Source of the DNA: Ascaphus truei
Lineage: Eukaryota; Chordata; Amphibia; Anura; Ascaphidae
NCBI GenBank assembly: GCA_036426205.1
Contig: WSYH01000270.1
Span: forward strand, 1-64,000
DNA length: 64,000 bases
Direction of reading: 5' to 3'
The first letter of the stretch is position 1. Every line of letters starts with the position of its first letter. The notes below the pieces were generated by a model that was not told the origin of the DNA, ran no database searches, and worked only from the letters and a program-made list of their open reading frames with translations. Positions 34,221-47,834 of the stretch are shown one piece after another. Both the position numbers and the translations under genes were made by a program.

Positions 34221-34790
34221 TTAAAAATGTTGAAGGACACTATGTTTATCATAATGAAGCTTTAGATTTCTCATGTGTTCCAATATACGTGTTTTAAGAC
34301 ACCGCTGAGTGCCTCCTATATACTGCTGTCCACAAGGACATTCCAACAAATACACGACAAACATGGTTTTACAGGAAATGCAATCCTCAACGTTAACGTT
34401 TTTTTTTTGTAACATATGAGGTAAAGGTCCTCCTATTGGTATCTAATATGCAGCTTTACACTTGCCGCATTTGTAATGTCCTTTCGGTTTTGTAGATAAC
34501 AAAGTCAAGTCTATAGGGGACTGAGTGTTTAAACCAATATCACTCGGTGCAAAACATATTTTTAGGCTCCTCACTTTACGGTAAATAAAGCTTGGTTTAG
34601 TGTGTAAATGCGGACCTAAAATAGGATCATTAGACACGATGTTCCAATGACGATTAATAATACTCTGTATTTTAAACCGGACCGAATTGTAATCTGTAAT
34701 AAAAGGCACTTTAATACAATTTAATGCATCCTTAATAATATTACAGGTGGGGGATGCACTTCTTTTAATCAATAAAGAATCTCTATCCAT
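34221..34790 (-). pseudogene. Penelope-like GIY-YIG endonuclease region
   Basis: Two minus-strand frames. 34443-34790 starts MDRDSLLIKRSASPTCNIIK and ends PKGHYKCGKCKAAY, the linker region with a CxxC pair. 34221-34415 encodes CISCKTMFVVYLLECPCGQ, then QYIGGTQRCLKTRILEHMRN: the YLLECPCG...YIG...R..EH pattern of Penelope-type GIY-YIG nucleases. The two frames do not join, so a frameshift lies between 34415 and 34443. Endonuclease would nick the target for reverse transcription. Confidence 0.8.
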
Positions 34791-35003
34791 GGAGAATACT
34801 TTTTCTAGAGACTCAATGAGACAGCTGATGTTGTAGCCTCTCTGTAAGAACTTCTCTAATAGAATCTCCGACTGTTTTTCAAAATCTTCTATTCCTTCTC
34901 CGGCGCATGACCTGCCCCGGTGGTATATTATTAATCCACGATTTTTTGTGGTGGCTGGAGGCTAATAAAAGACTGCTAGTATCAACCTTTTTAAAAAAAT
35001 GTC

Positions 35004-35515
35004 TCAGTAGCCACAGTATTCCCAGGTATTCCTTCCAGATTTAAAATCCAGAAAATCTATTGACAAATCGTTACTGTTGGAGGTCAAAATTAGATTGAAA
35101 TCATTAGTGTTCAGATACTGTTTGAAATCCCTAAGGAAATCCAAATCACCTTCCCAGACACAGATAATATCATCTATAAAGCGTCGCCATATTATCATTA
35201 TTCTCGGAAAAGCAACTCTCGCACCAAAAATATACATATTCCCATGCACCCATGTACAGGTTCGTGTAGCTAGGGGCAAAACGTGGCCCCAGAGCTGTGC
35301 TGCAAACCTGCACATAGAACTGGGTCAAAAACAAAAAAAAAGTTGTGCGGGAGGATGAACTCAGTGGAATTTGCAATGAATTCTGCATTTTGATGATGCC
35401 AATTAGCATCGTTCATTAGAACAGTCCTTATAACTTCAACCCCGTTAACATGTTGTATATGGGTATACAAGGATTGCACATCAAATGTAACCCATTTATC
35501 TATGTCTCTTTCCAT
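35004..35515 (-). pseudogene. Penelope-like reverse transcriptase fragment
   Basis: Two overlapping frames. 35270-35515 has MERDIDKWVTFDVQSLYTHI (palm motif A). The other frame has ALGPRFAPSYTNLYMGAWE (the GTxxGxxxAPxYANLYM motif) and, after one more shift, RRFIDDIICVWEGDLDFLRD with the catalytic F-I-DD, then LTSNSNDLSIDFLDF. At least two frameshifts make it non-functional. Confidence 0.8.
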
Positions 35516-36890
35516 TTAAATTTTGCAAATTAATTCAGATCCACCGTTGTGTCCTTAATGTAAGATGGTAACTCACATACGTATTTCTGTAAAAAGAAGT
35601 CCACATATTGTGACAGGTTCGCTGTTAACGAATTTATTCCGGAGACAATGGGCCTCCCAGGTGTATTTGTCAATGATTTGTGCATTTTCGGAAGATAATA
35701 AATATTTGTGTCCGAGGGAATTCTGCAAATAAAAAGGAATATTCAACCTTGGTAATAACAGTCTTCTCTACTGCGTCGTCTAGCAATATCTTCAGGTCTC
35801 CAATAAAGTCCAAGGCTGGGTTATTGCCTACTTTCTTATAGTTAACAGTGTCATCAAGAATCCTTAGTGCTTCTTTTACATAGTCTAGTCTATTTAGGAG
35901 AACAACTCCCCTCCCTTATCAGCTTGTCTAATGATGAAATCTGAGTTCTCTTGTAATCTTTTTATAGCCAAATTCTCTTCTTTACTCAGGTTGTCTCATA
36001 TTGTAGGACTTGTGTCCTTTCACCATGTTTGTGAACTCGTTATTGACCATATTTTAAAAAGTATTGATAAAACTCCCCTTCGAATTAGAAGGATAACATT
36101 TAGAATGGCTTTTGTTGGTATGTTGACATAGAGCTGTGTCAATCACACCCAGCGCCCCCCCCCCCCCCCCACCACCACCACTAATATTAAGTGGTCAATC
36201 GATCACTGACTGCGTGGCAGAGCAGTGGTAATTTTTTTTTTTTAAATGTCGGTTAAGGGTCAGATTTCTAGTGAATTTATGGAGGTCTGAAAAAAGTTGG
36301 AATCCATTAGGGCCACAGGTCTTAGAGAAGGAAAGACCTCTCATTAATACACTTTTTTGTATTTCTTAGAGTGTAAGAGTAGAAAGATTGAAAATCCCTT
36401 TATCGGGTTTAATCAATCCTCCCATCCTCGCTTAGTGGTTTTTTCGTTACTCCCTCCGTTCTCGCCTCTTCGTGTGAATATTGTCTTTTTTGGCCCTTTG
36501 AGGTCCCGTTGTCCACCTTCTCTGTATCCCTCACTCCTTTCACTCCATCTCGTGGGGCTAAATGTCTTGATTTTAGTGCCTCTAAGATGAGCTGCAGACT
36601 CTGGTGTTTCCAACAGGAAAGGTAACATTTATCCACATCTGTATCCATTTCTTCACAACTCTTGACCTGTTACACTTAAATAATTTGTTGATGCGGTTTA
36701 TCCATTTTTTCCACTAAGTTTATAACATTCTTAGGTTAGTTATTGATATTGTTGGGTATTTCACTGTTTGATATTTCACCAACACTATATATATATATCC
36801 ATGAGACAGTCCTGTAATCCCAGTAGTGAGAGGCTTAGTCACAGAGCAGCCTGGTTCTTTATGAAACGGTGCCGGTAATCTCTCCCCCAG

Positions 36891-37041
36891 GAGCCCTACC
36901 TACAGACTATCTGTGACTGCTGCAGTTACAGGCTGGACCCGGTGAGCCCTGTGAGGATCCTCAGCTTACAGTGTGAAGACGGAGAACTGGAACCAGTGGT
37001 TCTCCCCATGATCCACAGCTGTGAGTGCAGCAGCTGTCAGG
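36891..37041 (+). CDS. sspo: sspo exon: cystine knot (CTCK), second half
   Basis: 151 bp, phase 0 in and 1 out. [20 protein letters not shown], then [20 protein letters not shown] and [10 protein letters not shown]. The CDCC and the terminal CEC are the knot cysteines that pair with CRGQC in exon 17337-17467. In related proteins this domain mediates disulfide dimerisation. Acceptor cccccag, donor cagg/gtgagt. The protein needs only seven further codons, found 8 kb downstream. Confidence 0.94.
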
Positions 37042-37189
37042 GTGAGTGCTGCTCCCAACAAGCCTGCTCCTGATGGACAGACCTGGAACACACTGATATT
37101 GTGCAGGCTGGTTAAGTCTCTTCAATTCCAATATCCCTGTGGTTTAAGCGCTCTAATGCCGGATCCATGTCCCCTAATATGTTAAGTAT

Positions 37190-37658
37190 ATAACTCCATA
37201 GCACTGATACCGGGGTATTGTATCACAATGTTCAATATATAAATGGTGTATAGTCCTTGATGGGACCTATAATCCCTGAAGGGGCAGGTCAATGAGCATA
37301 AACCCACTAATCAACCCCTCATTGGGATGATCCCTGGACATCCATAGACCATGTAGATAATATTGAGGTATAAAGATTAGTACTCACATTAGTAACGAGG
37401 GGCACCATTCTTATGGTCTATCACCCACAATTGGTCTAGACCCAGGAGTTTCTTTAGGGCTTTCCAGATTTCACTCATCGGCACACGTGTGGGAACATTC
37501 CCTACTGCAACGACGTGGCTGGGCTCCTCTCCCATCCTGATGGCCCAGACATGAATCTCCTGGCTTGTGGGTAGTAACATGGTGGACAATTTAGATGAAC
37601 AATTTGACACAAAAATAGAATAGGGCACCCCAGGTCTGATCTCAGCAGCGCCTCCAAA
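37190..37658 (-). pseudogene. Gypsy leader and gag N-terminal fragment
   Basis: Immediately inside the LTR at 37659, minus strand: TTTGGAGGCGCTGCTGAG (possible primer-binding region), then an ORF (37389 to LTR) with MGEEPSHVVAVGNVPTRVPM and SEIWKALKKLLGLDQLWVID, plausible as the start of a Ty3/Gypsy Gag. It stops at 37389 and the element is truncated near 37190. Confidence 0.45.
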
Positions 37659-38965
37659 TGTAACGGGTATTCCCCCACCCAATAGCAGATATAGTGTGAG
37701 TGCGGAGAACCTACAGTTACCAGGTGTGGTGCGTTACCTGTTAGGCTCACAGGAGGGCTGAGCTTCCACCACGGGGAACCTGGGGCCAGTATATTATGAG
37801 TAACCCAGTACTCAGTGCAGCGCCTCCACCTGCGATGGTTCCCAGCAGAGCGGGAATTGTTCCTCACAGGACACATACAAATACTCAGCACACCGTATGT
37901 GTAATAACCAATACCTTTACTGTACTTGTGCGCATAGGAAAACATATAACATCACCAGAACAACAGGTGTCCCTCTCTAGAGGAGACACTGACTACGGCG
38001 TCTCGCAGGACGCTCCCCCCCTACACTGGGTGATCCCACCCCGTGTCCAATAATCCCCATACAATGTCCCGCACTCCTACAGAGAGAGGATATGTGTGAC
38101 TGCGCAGTCACTAGTGAAGCTAATAGGATCGTTGGTGCACGTGTTGATAAGGGTTACCTGCCGAGCACTCCAGTACTCGGGCCTGCAACGGGACTTCACA
38201 AAGGATCCGATGACTGAAGAACACCGGAACCACCGTCCGGTTGATCCCACCCGGATAACCTCTGCAGCCACAACGAAGACTTGCGCCCAACCTTCTGCAC
38301 GGATACGCAGCGTCTGCTGAGTCTCTAATTGACTCTATGAACTAAGGTGATGCTCGCAGCTACTATAGGCTGTCCCTACAGCACAGCAACCTTAAGTGTC
38401 TTCAGGGGAAACTCATAGGGGCTTACGGGGTAGCCTGTCCTATGCAGGTGGGTCACTGACCCCCCTGCACCCACACTACCTCTCCCGTACCACCCGGATA
38501 CCCTCTGACTAACTCCTACCTAATATCCCCAACACCTGCAGCCACCCACTGCAACCTCACACAATGCCCTCTTGTCAGCCCTCACAGCACTGACAGCTGT
38601 GACCTGACAAGAATGCACCTCACAAGCACCTAAGGGCAGAGTCCCTAACCTAGGGGCCGTCCCTTATTAATTACCCACTAACCTGGTGGGGGGTTGGGAC
38701 CTGGGGGACCTGGCCTAGTACAGCAGAGCCCTGCTCTGTGTACACTACCTTCCCCAATCTCTTCCTGGATCCAACTGCCAAAAACCCTGTCTGCACACAA
38801 CATTGTATCTTTTCTGCAGCATGAGAGTCTGCCAGCTCTATTGGCTTCAATGCTGCCTGTGACCAGGGTGAAAGTGCAGTCCCCAGAGGCTGCTGGGAAT
38901 TGTAGTTCTTGGTACAGCTCTTTCCTATGGGGACCGCGTGCGCGATCTTTACTGCGCATGGGCGA
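37659..38965 (-). mobile_element. Gypsy LTR (5' LTR of a truncated copy)
   Basis: Begins TGTAACGGGTATTCCC like the LTR at 58378 and is alignable over its first about 300 bp (accaggtgtg, gcagcgcctccacctg, cacacat/acatac blocks). The right end is approximate. It lies in the last intron of sspo. Confidence 0.6.
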
Positions 38966-39094
38966 TGTTGTTGTTCATCTGAGGTTGTATTTACCTAATT
39001 TTAAGACCTGCTAAGGAACAGATGATTGTTATTATGTCCTGACATGTAAAACCATAGAATTCAAAGAGGGTGTACTTTCTTTTTCCCACAACTG

Positions 39095-42000
39095 TACATG
39101 TCACACTGACATGACATACACGCTGCACTCAAACTGACATGACATACACACTGTACTCACACTGACATGACATACACGATGTACTCACACTGACATGACA
39201 TACACGCTGTACTCACACTGACATGACATACACGCTGTACTCACACTGACATGACATACACCGCTGTACTACAACGACTTACATACACGCTGAACTCAAC
39301 ACTGACATGACATACACGCTGTACTCACACTGACAATGAACATACACGCTTACTCACACTGACATGACAACACGCTGTACTCACACTGACATGACATACA
39401 CGCTGTACTCCACTGACATGACATACACGCTGTATACTCACACTGCAATGACATACACGCTGTACTCACACTGACATGACATACACGCGTACTCACACTG
39501 ACATGACTACACAGCTGTACTCACACTGACATGACATACAACACAACACCTTACTCACACTGACATGTGACATACACGCTGTACTCACACTGACATTACA
39601 TACACGCTGTACTCACACTGCCATGACCATACATCGCTGTACTCCACACTGACATGACATACACGCTGTACTCACACTGACATGACATACACGCTGTACT
39701 CACACTGACATGACATACACGCTGAACTCACACTGACATGACATACACGCTGTACTCACACTGACATGACATAACGACGTCTACACTACTACATAACCGA
39801 CAACAACGCTGTACTCACACTGACATGACTATACACGCGTAACTCACACTGACATGACATACACGCTGTACTCACACTGACATGACATACACGCTGCACA
39901 CACTGACTGCATACACGCTGCACTCACTGACATGACATAAACGCTGCAACTCAACCTGACATACATACACGCTGTACTCACACTGACATGACATACACGC
40001 TGTACTCACACGGACATGACAATACACGCTGTAACTCACCCTGACATGACATACAACACGCTTTACTCACACCTGACATGACATACACGCTGATACTCAC
40101 ACTGACATGACATAACACGCTGTACTCACACTGACATGACATACACGCTGTACTCACACTGCCATGACATACACGCTGTACTCACACTGACATGACATAC
40201 ACGCTGTACTCACACTGACATGACATACACGCTGTACTCACACTGACATGACATACACGCTGTACTCACACTGACATGACATACACGCTGTCTCACACTG
40301 ACATGACATACGACTGTACTCACACTGACATGACAACACGCTGTACTCACACTGACATTACATACACGTGTACTCACACTGACGGACATACACGCTATGT
40401 ACTCCCACTGACATGACATACACCTGCACTAACACTGACATGACTAACGCGTGCCTCACACTGACATGACATACACCGCTGTACTCACACTGACATGACA
40501 TACACCTGACTCACACTACATGACATACACGCTGCACTCACACTGACATGACATACACGCTGTACTCACACTGACATGACTCACGGTACTCACATGACAT
40601 GACATACACGCTGTACTCACACTGACATGACATACACGCTGTACTCCACACTGACATGACATACAATCGCTAACTCACACTGACATGACATACACGCTGT
40701 ACCACACTGACATGACATTACCGCTGTACCACACTGACCATGACATACACGCTGTACTCACACTGACATGACATACACGCTGTACTCACACTGACATGAC
40801 ATACACGCTGCACTCACACTGACATGACATACACGACTTGTACTCACACTGCACAATGACATACACCGTGTACTCACACTGACATGACATACAACGCTGT
40901 ACTCACACTGACATTACATACAATGACGGTACATCACACTGACATACATACCGCTGTACTCACACTGACATGACATACACGCTGTACTCACCTGACTGAC
41001 ATTACACGCTGTACTCAACTACCGATATGACATACACGCTGCACTCACACGACTGAACATACACGCTGCAACACTGACATGACATACACGCGTAGTACTC
41101 ACTACTGACATGACTATACACGCTAAAACATAACGACTCACACTGACATGACATACACGCTGTACTCACACTGACATGACATACACGCTGTACTCACACT
41201 GACATGACATAGACGCTGTACTCACACTGACATGACATACACGCTGTACTCACACTGACATGACATACACGCTGTACTCACACTGACATGACATACACTC
41301 TGTACTCACACTGACATGACATACACGCTGCACTAACAGCTGACATGACATACACGCTGTACCTCACACTGACATGACATACACGACTGCACTCACCTGA
41401 CATGACATACACGCTGTAACACTCACACTGACATGACATACACGCTGTACTCACACACTGACCATGACCATACACGCTGTACTCACACTGACATGACACA
41501 CTGTACACCACACTGACATGACATACACGCTGTACACACTGACATGACCACAGCTGTACTCACAACTGACATGATCTGACACGCTGTACTCACACTGACA
41601 TGACATACACGCTGTACTCACACTGACATGACATACACACGCTTGTGACTACACACTCGATATGACATACACAGCTGCACTCACACTGACATTACATAAC
41701 ACGCTGCACTTACACTGACATGACTACCCTGTACTCACTACGACATGACATACACCCGGGCTGTTACTCCACATCGACATGACATACACACGCTGTAACT
41801 CACACTGAATTACATTACACGCTTGTAACTCACACTGTGACTTGACATAGACGCTGTACTCACACTGACATGACATACACGCTGTACTCACACTGACATG
41901 ACATACACGCTGTACTCACACTGACATGACATACACGCTATACTCAAACTGACATGTGACAACACGCTGTACTCACACTGACATGACATACACGCTGTAC

Positions 42001-45000
42001 TCACACCTGCTATGACATACACGCTGTACTGACATGCAATACACGCTGCACACTGACATACACGCTGTACTCACACTGACATGACATACACGCGTACTCA
42101 CACTGACATGACATACACAGCTGTACTCACCTGACATGACATACAACAACTATACACCTTACTCACACTGACATTGACATACACGCTGTACTCACACTGA
42201 CATTGACATACACGCTGTACTCACACTGCGCACATGACCATACATCGCTGTACTCCACACTGACATGACATACACGCTGTACTCACACTGACATTGACAT
42301 ACATACAGCTGTACTCACACTGACATGACATACACGCTGTAACTCACACTGACATGACATACACGCCTGTAACTCACACTGACATGACATAGACGACGTC
42401 TACACTTACTACATAACACGACAACAAACGCTGTACTCACACTGACATGACTTACACGCGTAACTCACACTGACATGACATACAACGCTGTACTCACACT
42501 GACATGACATACAACGCTGCACACACTGACATGACATACACGCTGCACTCACCACTGACATGACAATAACACGCTGCAACTCACACACTGACATACATAC
42601 ACGCTGTACTCACACTGACTGACATACACGCTGTACTCACACGGACATGACAATACACGCTGTAACTCACCACTGACATGACATACAACACGCTGTACTC
42701 ACACCTGACATGACATACACGCTGATACTCACACTGACATGACATAACACTCTGTACTCACACTGACATGACATCACGGCTGTACTCACACTGCCATGAC
42801 ATACACGCTGTACTCACACTGACATGACATACACGCTGTACTCACACTGACTGACATACAACGCTGTACCACACTGACATGACATACACGCTTTACTCAC
42901 ACTGACATGACATACACGCTGTACTCACCTGACATGACATGACGCTGTACTCACACGACATGACAACACGCTGTACTCACACTGACATGTACAATACACG
43001 ATGTACTCACACTGACAGACATACACGCTGTACTCCCACTGACATGACATACACCTGCACTAACACTGACATGACATAGACGCGTCCTCACACTGACATG
43101 ACATACACACGCTGTACTCACACTGACATGACAATACACTCGACTCACACTAATGACTACACGCTGCACCACCTGACATGACATACACGCTGTACTCACT
43201 GACTACTCACGGACTACACGACATGACATACACGCTGTACTCACACTGACATGACATACACGCTGTACTCACACTGACATGACATACACGCTAACTCACA
43301 CTTACATGACATACAACGCTGTACTCACACTGACATGACATTACGCTGTACCCACACTGCCATGACATACACGCTGTACTCACACTGACATGAATACACG
43401 CTGTACTCACACGACATACATACACGCTGCAACTCAAACTGACATGACATACACACTTGTACTCACACTGACAATGACATGACACCGTGTACCACACTGA
43501 CATGACATACACGCTGTACTCACGACATTACATACACGGTACTCACACTGACATACACCGCTGTACTCACACTGCATGACATACACGCTGTACTCACCTG
43601 ACTGACATACAGTGTACTCATACTACAATAGACATACAGTGCACTCACGACTGACATGCTGCTCACACACTGACATGACATACACGCTGTACTCACACTG
43701 ACATGACATACACTCAACTCACAACAGCGTCTCACACTGACATGACATACACGCTGTACTCACACTGACATGACATACACTGTACTCACACTGACATGAC
43801 ATAACGCTGTACTCACACTGACATGACATACACGCTGTACTCACACGACATGACATCACGCTGTACTCACACTGAATGACATACACCTGTACTCACACCT
43901 GAACATGACATACACGCTGCACTAACACTGACATGACATAACGCTGCTCACATGACTGACATACACGCTGCACTCACTGACATGACATACACGCTGTACT
44001 CACACTGACATGACATACACGCTGTACTCACACTGCATGACATACACGCTGACTCACACTGACATGACACACTCGTACACACTGACATACATACACGCTG
44101 TACACCACTGACATGACCACAGCTGTACTCACACTGACATGACATACACGCTGTACTCACACTGACATGACATACACGCTGTACTCACACTGACATGACA
44201 TACACGCTGTACTCACACCGATATGACATACACGCTGCACTCACACTGACATTACATACGCTGACTACACTGACCATGACATACGCTGTACTCACATGAC
44301 CATGACATACACGCTGTACTCCACAATCTGACATGACATACACACGCTGTACTCACGCACTGACTACATACGCTGTATCACACGACTGACATAGACGCTG
44401 TACTCACACTGACATGACATACACGCTGTACTCACACTGACATGACATTCACGCTGTACTCACACATGACATACATACCGCTGTACTCACACTGACATCG
44501 AATACACGATGCACTAACACTGACAGTACATACACGCTGCACTCACACTGACATGACATACACGCTGACTCACACTGACATGACATACACGTCTGTACTC
44601 ACACTGACATGACTTACAACACGCTGTACCACACTGACATGACATACACGCTGACACACTGACACATACGCTGACACACTGACATGACATACACGCTGTA
44701 CTCACACTGACATATGACATACACGACTGTACTCACACTGACATGACATACACGCTGTACTCACACTGACATGACATACACGCTGTACTCACACTGACAT
44801 GACATTACCGCTCGTAAACATTTCACCTGACATGACATAGACGCTGTACACTACTGCACAACGACATGAACATACACCTGTACTCACACTGACATGACAT
44901 ACACGCTGTACTCACACTGACATGAAATACACGCTGTACTCACACTGACATGACATACACACTGAACTCACACTGACATGACATACACGCTGTACTCACA

Positions 45001-45035
45001 CTGACATGACATTCACGCTGTTCTCACACTGACTT
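39095..45035. repeat. 28-bp minisatellite array, about 210 units
   Basis: Unit gacatgacatacacgctgta plus ctcacact. Fairly homogeneous at both ends, noisy in the middle with many one-base indels. Fills most of the last sspo intron and ends 31 bases before the terminal exon. No ORF of interest. Confidence 0.95.
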
Positions 45036-45066
45036 TTTATTAATCCTCTTTTTCCTCCCTTCCTAG

Positions 45067-45089
45067 GTGGTGATTTCTCCAAGCGCTGA
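45067..45089 (+). CDS. sspo: sspo terminal coding exon (GGDFSKR, stop)
   Basis: 23 coding bases after acceptor cttcctag, preceded by a good pyrimidine tract (ttttattaatcctctttttcc). With the last base of exon 36891-37041 they read GGDFSKR and TGA. The short basic tail after the knot ends the protein. The frame joins exactly, and a polyadenylation signal follows about 160 bases later, which supports this as the true last exon. Confidence 0.88.
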
Positions 45090-45270
45090 TCCCATCTCGG
45101 CCTCTCTCCCTGTAACACCCCCACATCCTGTGCTCTTCTCGGCTTATCTTCCTGTAAATACGTCTCGCTCGTGGTTTTTCTACAGATTGCCTAATTTGCA
45201 ACTGCTCTGTAAGATCAGGGTTGCTTTGCTGTACATAACCTATGTAATAAAATTGTTTTTGCAACAGATC
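45090..45270 (+). promoter_or_regulatory. sspo: sspo 3' UTR with polyadenylation signal
   Basis: AATAAA at 45246-45251, followed by a T/GT-rich stretch (attgtttttgc). The cleavage site would be about 45265-45275. Confidence 0.7.
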
Positions 45271-45429
45271 TACACGAGAATATCACTTTTTTTCATACAG
45301 TCTGTTCCTAATGAAAGTGATGTCCTTCATTTTTAATTTGTGTAACACCCCTCCTCCCCCCCCCCACCCCACCCCACCCCACCCCACGCTGCAGGAGATA
45401 GGGTGTACATGTATGATGTCTATTTACCC

Positions 45430-46265
45430 GTTCCCAATGGAATTAGAGTGTTAGCTCTGCGGGCAATTACCTGTGATCTCAGGATTCCCTCTGGCAGGTT
45501 CAGGCCTTGGCTGTAATGGAGGATAGTTGGTGGTTGTGAGTACAGGATAAAGAATAGGGCGCCAGGATCTTTTGCAACTCAATGGTCTTTTATTAACAGG
45601 CACAACAGCTCCAGGCTTGCACAGGATCAATGATCACTCTCTTAATACACAGTGGACTCTCAAATAATATCATAGGACACAGCATATCATTAGGCAGACT
45701 TTTCCTAATGATCCTTGCAGGGCAATTTCTCTTCTTGACCCTTCCCATTCAGATAAGGACTTTCATGCAGGATTTAGCCTCTATTCCACCTCAAGCCCAC
45801 TCCTAACAAGGCGTTGGGTCCACCAACCTCCTCTGCCAGAGCGGTCTCCTTTTGGCTTCCCAGCCGTTAGCACCCTGCATAGCAGAATACTCCTTCCTGA
45901 ACTTCACTTGGAAAGGTCTTGATTCTTCTTACTGGCCCTTGACTGGTCATCCCAGGAGCTTGAGGCTCCCAGGTAGTCTACACTTTTCTTGCTCACTCCT
46001 AGGTGAGGGATGAACCTGCACTTCCCTTGGTGAGGGATCAACTAACTGCCTTTTTAGCAGCTTCCCACTTAGACATACAGCAGGAGGAGCCAAGCTATCC
46101 CTCCCCCTCTTCTAGCAGCTCCACAAGCCCAGACTTGGGTAAGTTGCTACAGTACATTCAGCAACTGAGGGGATGTGATCTCACCAGCTAACTATTACCC
46201 CTTGAACTGCCTGCTTTTACCAGGACCTATGTGCCAGGCTGTGGGGGAAAATAGTGAGGATGCTA
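45430..46265 (-). mobile_element. Probable LTR, minus orientation
   Basis: LTR-like sequence with an AATAAA on the minus strand at about 45590. At its right end ctctccccctggtgaaaa (46264-46281) is the complement of a polypurine tract, like the one at 59656. Ends are not sharply defined. Confidence 0.35.
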
Positions 46266-46285
46266 TACTCTCCCCCTGGTGAAAA

Positions 46286-47834
46286 TCCTCATCGTCCTGC
46301 ATGAGGCAATTATTTAGTTATAACATCACAACATACCAACAGGGCACAATTATATAATAAAAATACAGTGAACTGTAGGCAGCATAGATCAGCACCATGA
46401 CACATTCTCAATAATAATGAGCAGGTTCTGGCTTTGTGATCATCGTAACCCTCTGATCAGGAACATTAACTGAGTACAGCCGCGGCCCCTTTTATTCTAA
46501 CACTTCACCGATATTTTCCAGTGACTTTTTCCGAATGCCACACGCTTCGCTGCGTTCGTTCGGCGTTCGTGCCGTATTCATGTCGCAATCATACCGGCGT
46601 CACCCTCGCTTGATCTGTTTAATGAGAATGTTTCGGATTTAATTGGTTGCAATTCTTCGCGTGAAGGTGGCAGATATTCATGAATTGTAATGCACGTGTG
46701 CTTCAGTAATGTGTCGACTTGCAGGCGTTTAAAAAATACCACAGTGGTCCTTTGTGAATTGACCTTGGTACTGAAGAAGTTCTACAACATTGTATCTATT
46801 TAGGCATTTCATATTAAAGTCTTTGGGGGGGTTTGCTTAGGGCCTGTGTTCCAGTCTTTGATGGTATAAATGCCTCTCCCCTTTCTAAAAAGTATGAATT
46901 CCATATCCAGATATGGTGAGCACTGCGATCCTGGGGACATATACATGCGCACCATGATCTTGAAAATATACACATGCTGTACGTATAAAATGCAACAGCG
47001 CGCTATAAAACTCCCTGTTGAAGGAATGATAACTCCACCTCCGACGCAGTCTATTCACGAAACGCACGCTGGGTGCCTGAAACATCACAGAGCATGTGAC
47101 GTCATCACGAAGGAAGTGGAGAAAGGTTTAATTGCAGCACTAGGCAGTTTAGCAGGATGCCGTTCAAGCACTGAGGGGATCGTTTTGCAGTTGATTACTT
47201 TACACTTTCTTTAAAGCAGCAGTTCAAGCGGTCTTTTTTTTAATTGTATTGTTTTTTATTGTATTTTTCCCCCCCTTTAATACAGTATTTGTATTAATAC
47301 AATCCACACAATTACAAGTAATTAGCTAAGTTGCAGATTGGTCCGTTCTGCCATCGATCAGCGAAGATTTGGCCCGGGGGTTCACTAAATGGCTGTCAGT
47401 GCAGTAGAAGAGGACCAAAGATGCAAAGTTCTGTGGGGAAGATCATGTGACCAGGCAGTCACTAGATACAATTGGTGAACTGCTAGAGAGAAGGCAGGGT
47501 TCAAACAGTGGTGTGCCAGGGCCTGTTTCTGAAGAGGAAGGGGATGTGACTTTGTAAATGGTTACTATAGAAACAAAAAAAATGCTTGTTATATTATAAT
47601 AAATTACAAGTGTCATTCAGAGTTTTGTTTTTTTAAATGCTACAAGTATTTTCGCATAGTACAGAACTGATTTGTTTAAAAAAAAAAAAACACATGTAGG
47701 ATATTGCTGGGTCTGCAGCTTTAAAATAGACTTCAGAGAGTATCCACTTTTGGAGTAACACGGACTCTATCACCAGACAGCTGAATCAGAGACTATACAA
47801 GAGTTCTCTGTGTTTAAGTATTCGCCCAGGTGAG
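46286..47834. other. Intergenic, nothing recognised
   Basis: CpG-bearing patch at 46530-46620, otherwise AT-rich. No convincing ORF. Confidence 0.4.

Larger units (their letters stand above)
33640..36790 (-). mobile_element. Penelope-like element (RT plus GIY-YIG endonuclease), degenerate
   Basis: Minus-strand element. The 5' end is at about 36790, with a possible ORF start at 36648 (MDTDVDKCYLSCWKHQ). An RT with RFIDDIICVW lies at 35.0-35.5 kb and a GIY-YIG endonuclease at 34.2 kb. Several frameshifts and stops break the ORF. Partly duplicated and inverted at its left side. It lies inside the sspo intron, antisense to the gene. A C-run at 36156-36171 and poly-T tracts are present. Confidence 0.8.
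1447..45252 (+). other. sspo: sspo gene, 3' part (16 exons, SCO-spondin C-terminus)
   Basis: Coding exons: 1447-1683, 3659-3820, 3966-4082, 4281-4419, 4646-4848, 5744-5914, 7257-7384, 9559-9710, 9815-9861, 10189-10353, 11620-11831, 13709-13804, 15869-15929, 17337-17467, 36891-37041, 45067-45089. All borders are AG/GT and every phase joins. SCO-spondin is a giant glycoprotein secreted by the subcommissural organ and floor plate. It forms Reissner's fibre in the cerebrospinal fluid and is needed for a straight body axis (family knowledge). The alternation of TSP1, TIL and VWC modules closed by a cystine knot is specific to SCO-spondin. Otogelin, mucins and VWF share TIL, VWC and the knot but lack the TSP1 runs. 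No frameshift or stop occurs in the exons, so the gene looks functional here. The 5' part lies outside the window. Confidence 0.9.

Noticed and set aside
1447..45089. Otogelin, mucin or VWF as identity of the spliced gene
   Set aside because: Those share TIL, VWC and the cystine knot but not the repeated TSP1 modules with WxxW and CSxTCG motifs.
46003..46191. 62-codon ORF with Ser-rich tail
   Set aside because: Inside an LTR-like region with no start context or similarity that I recognise.
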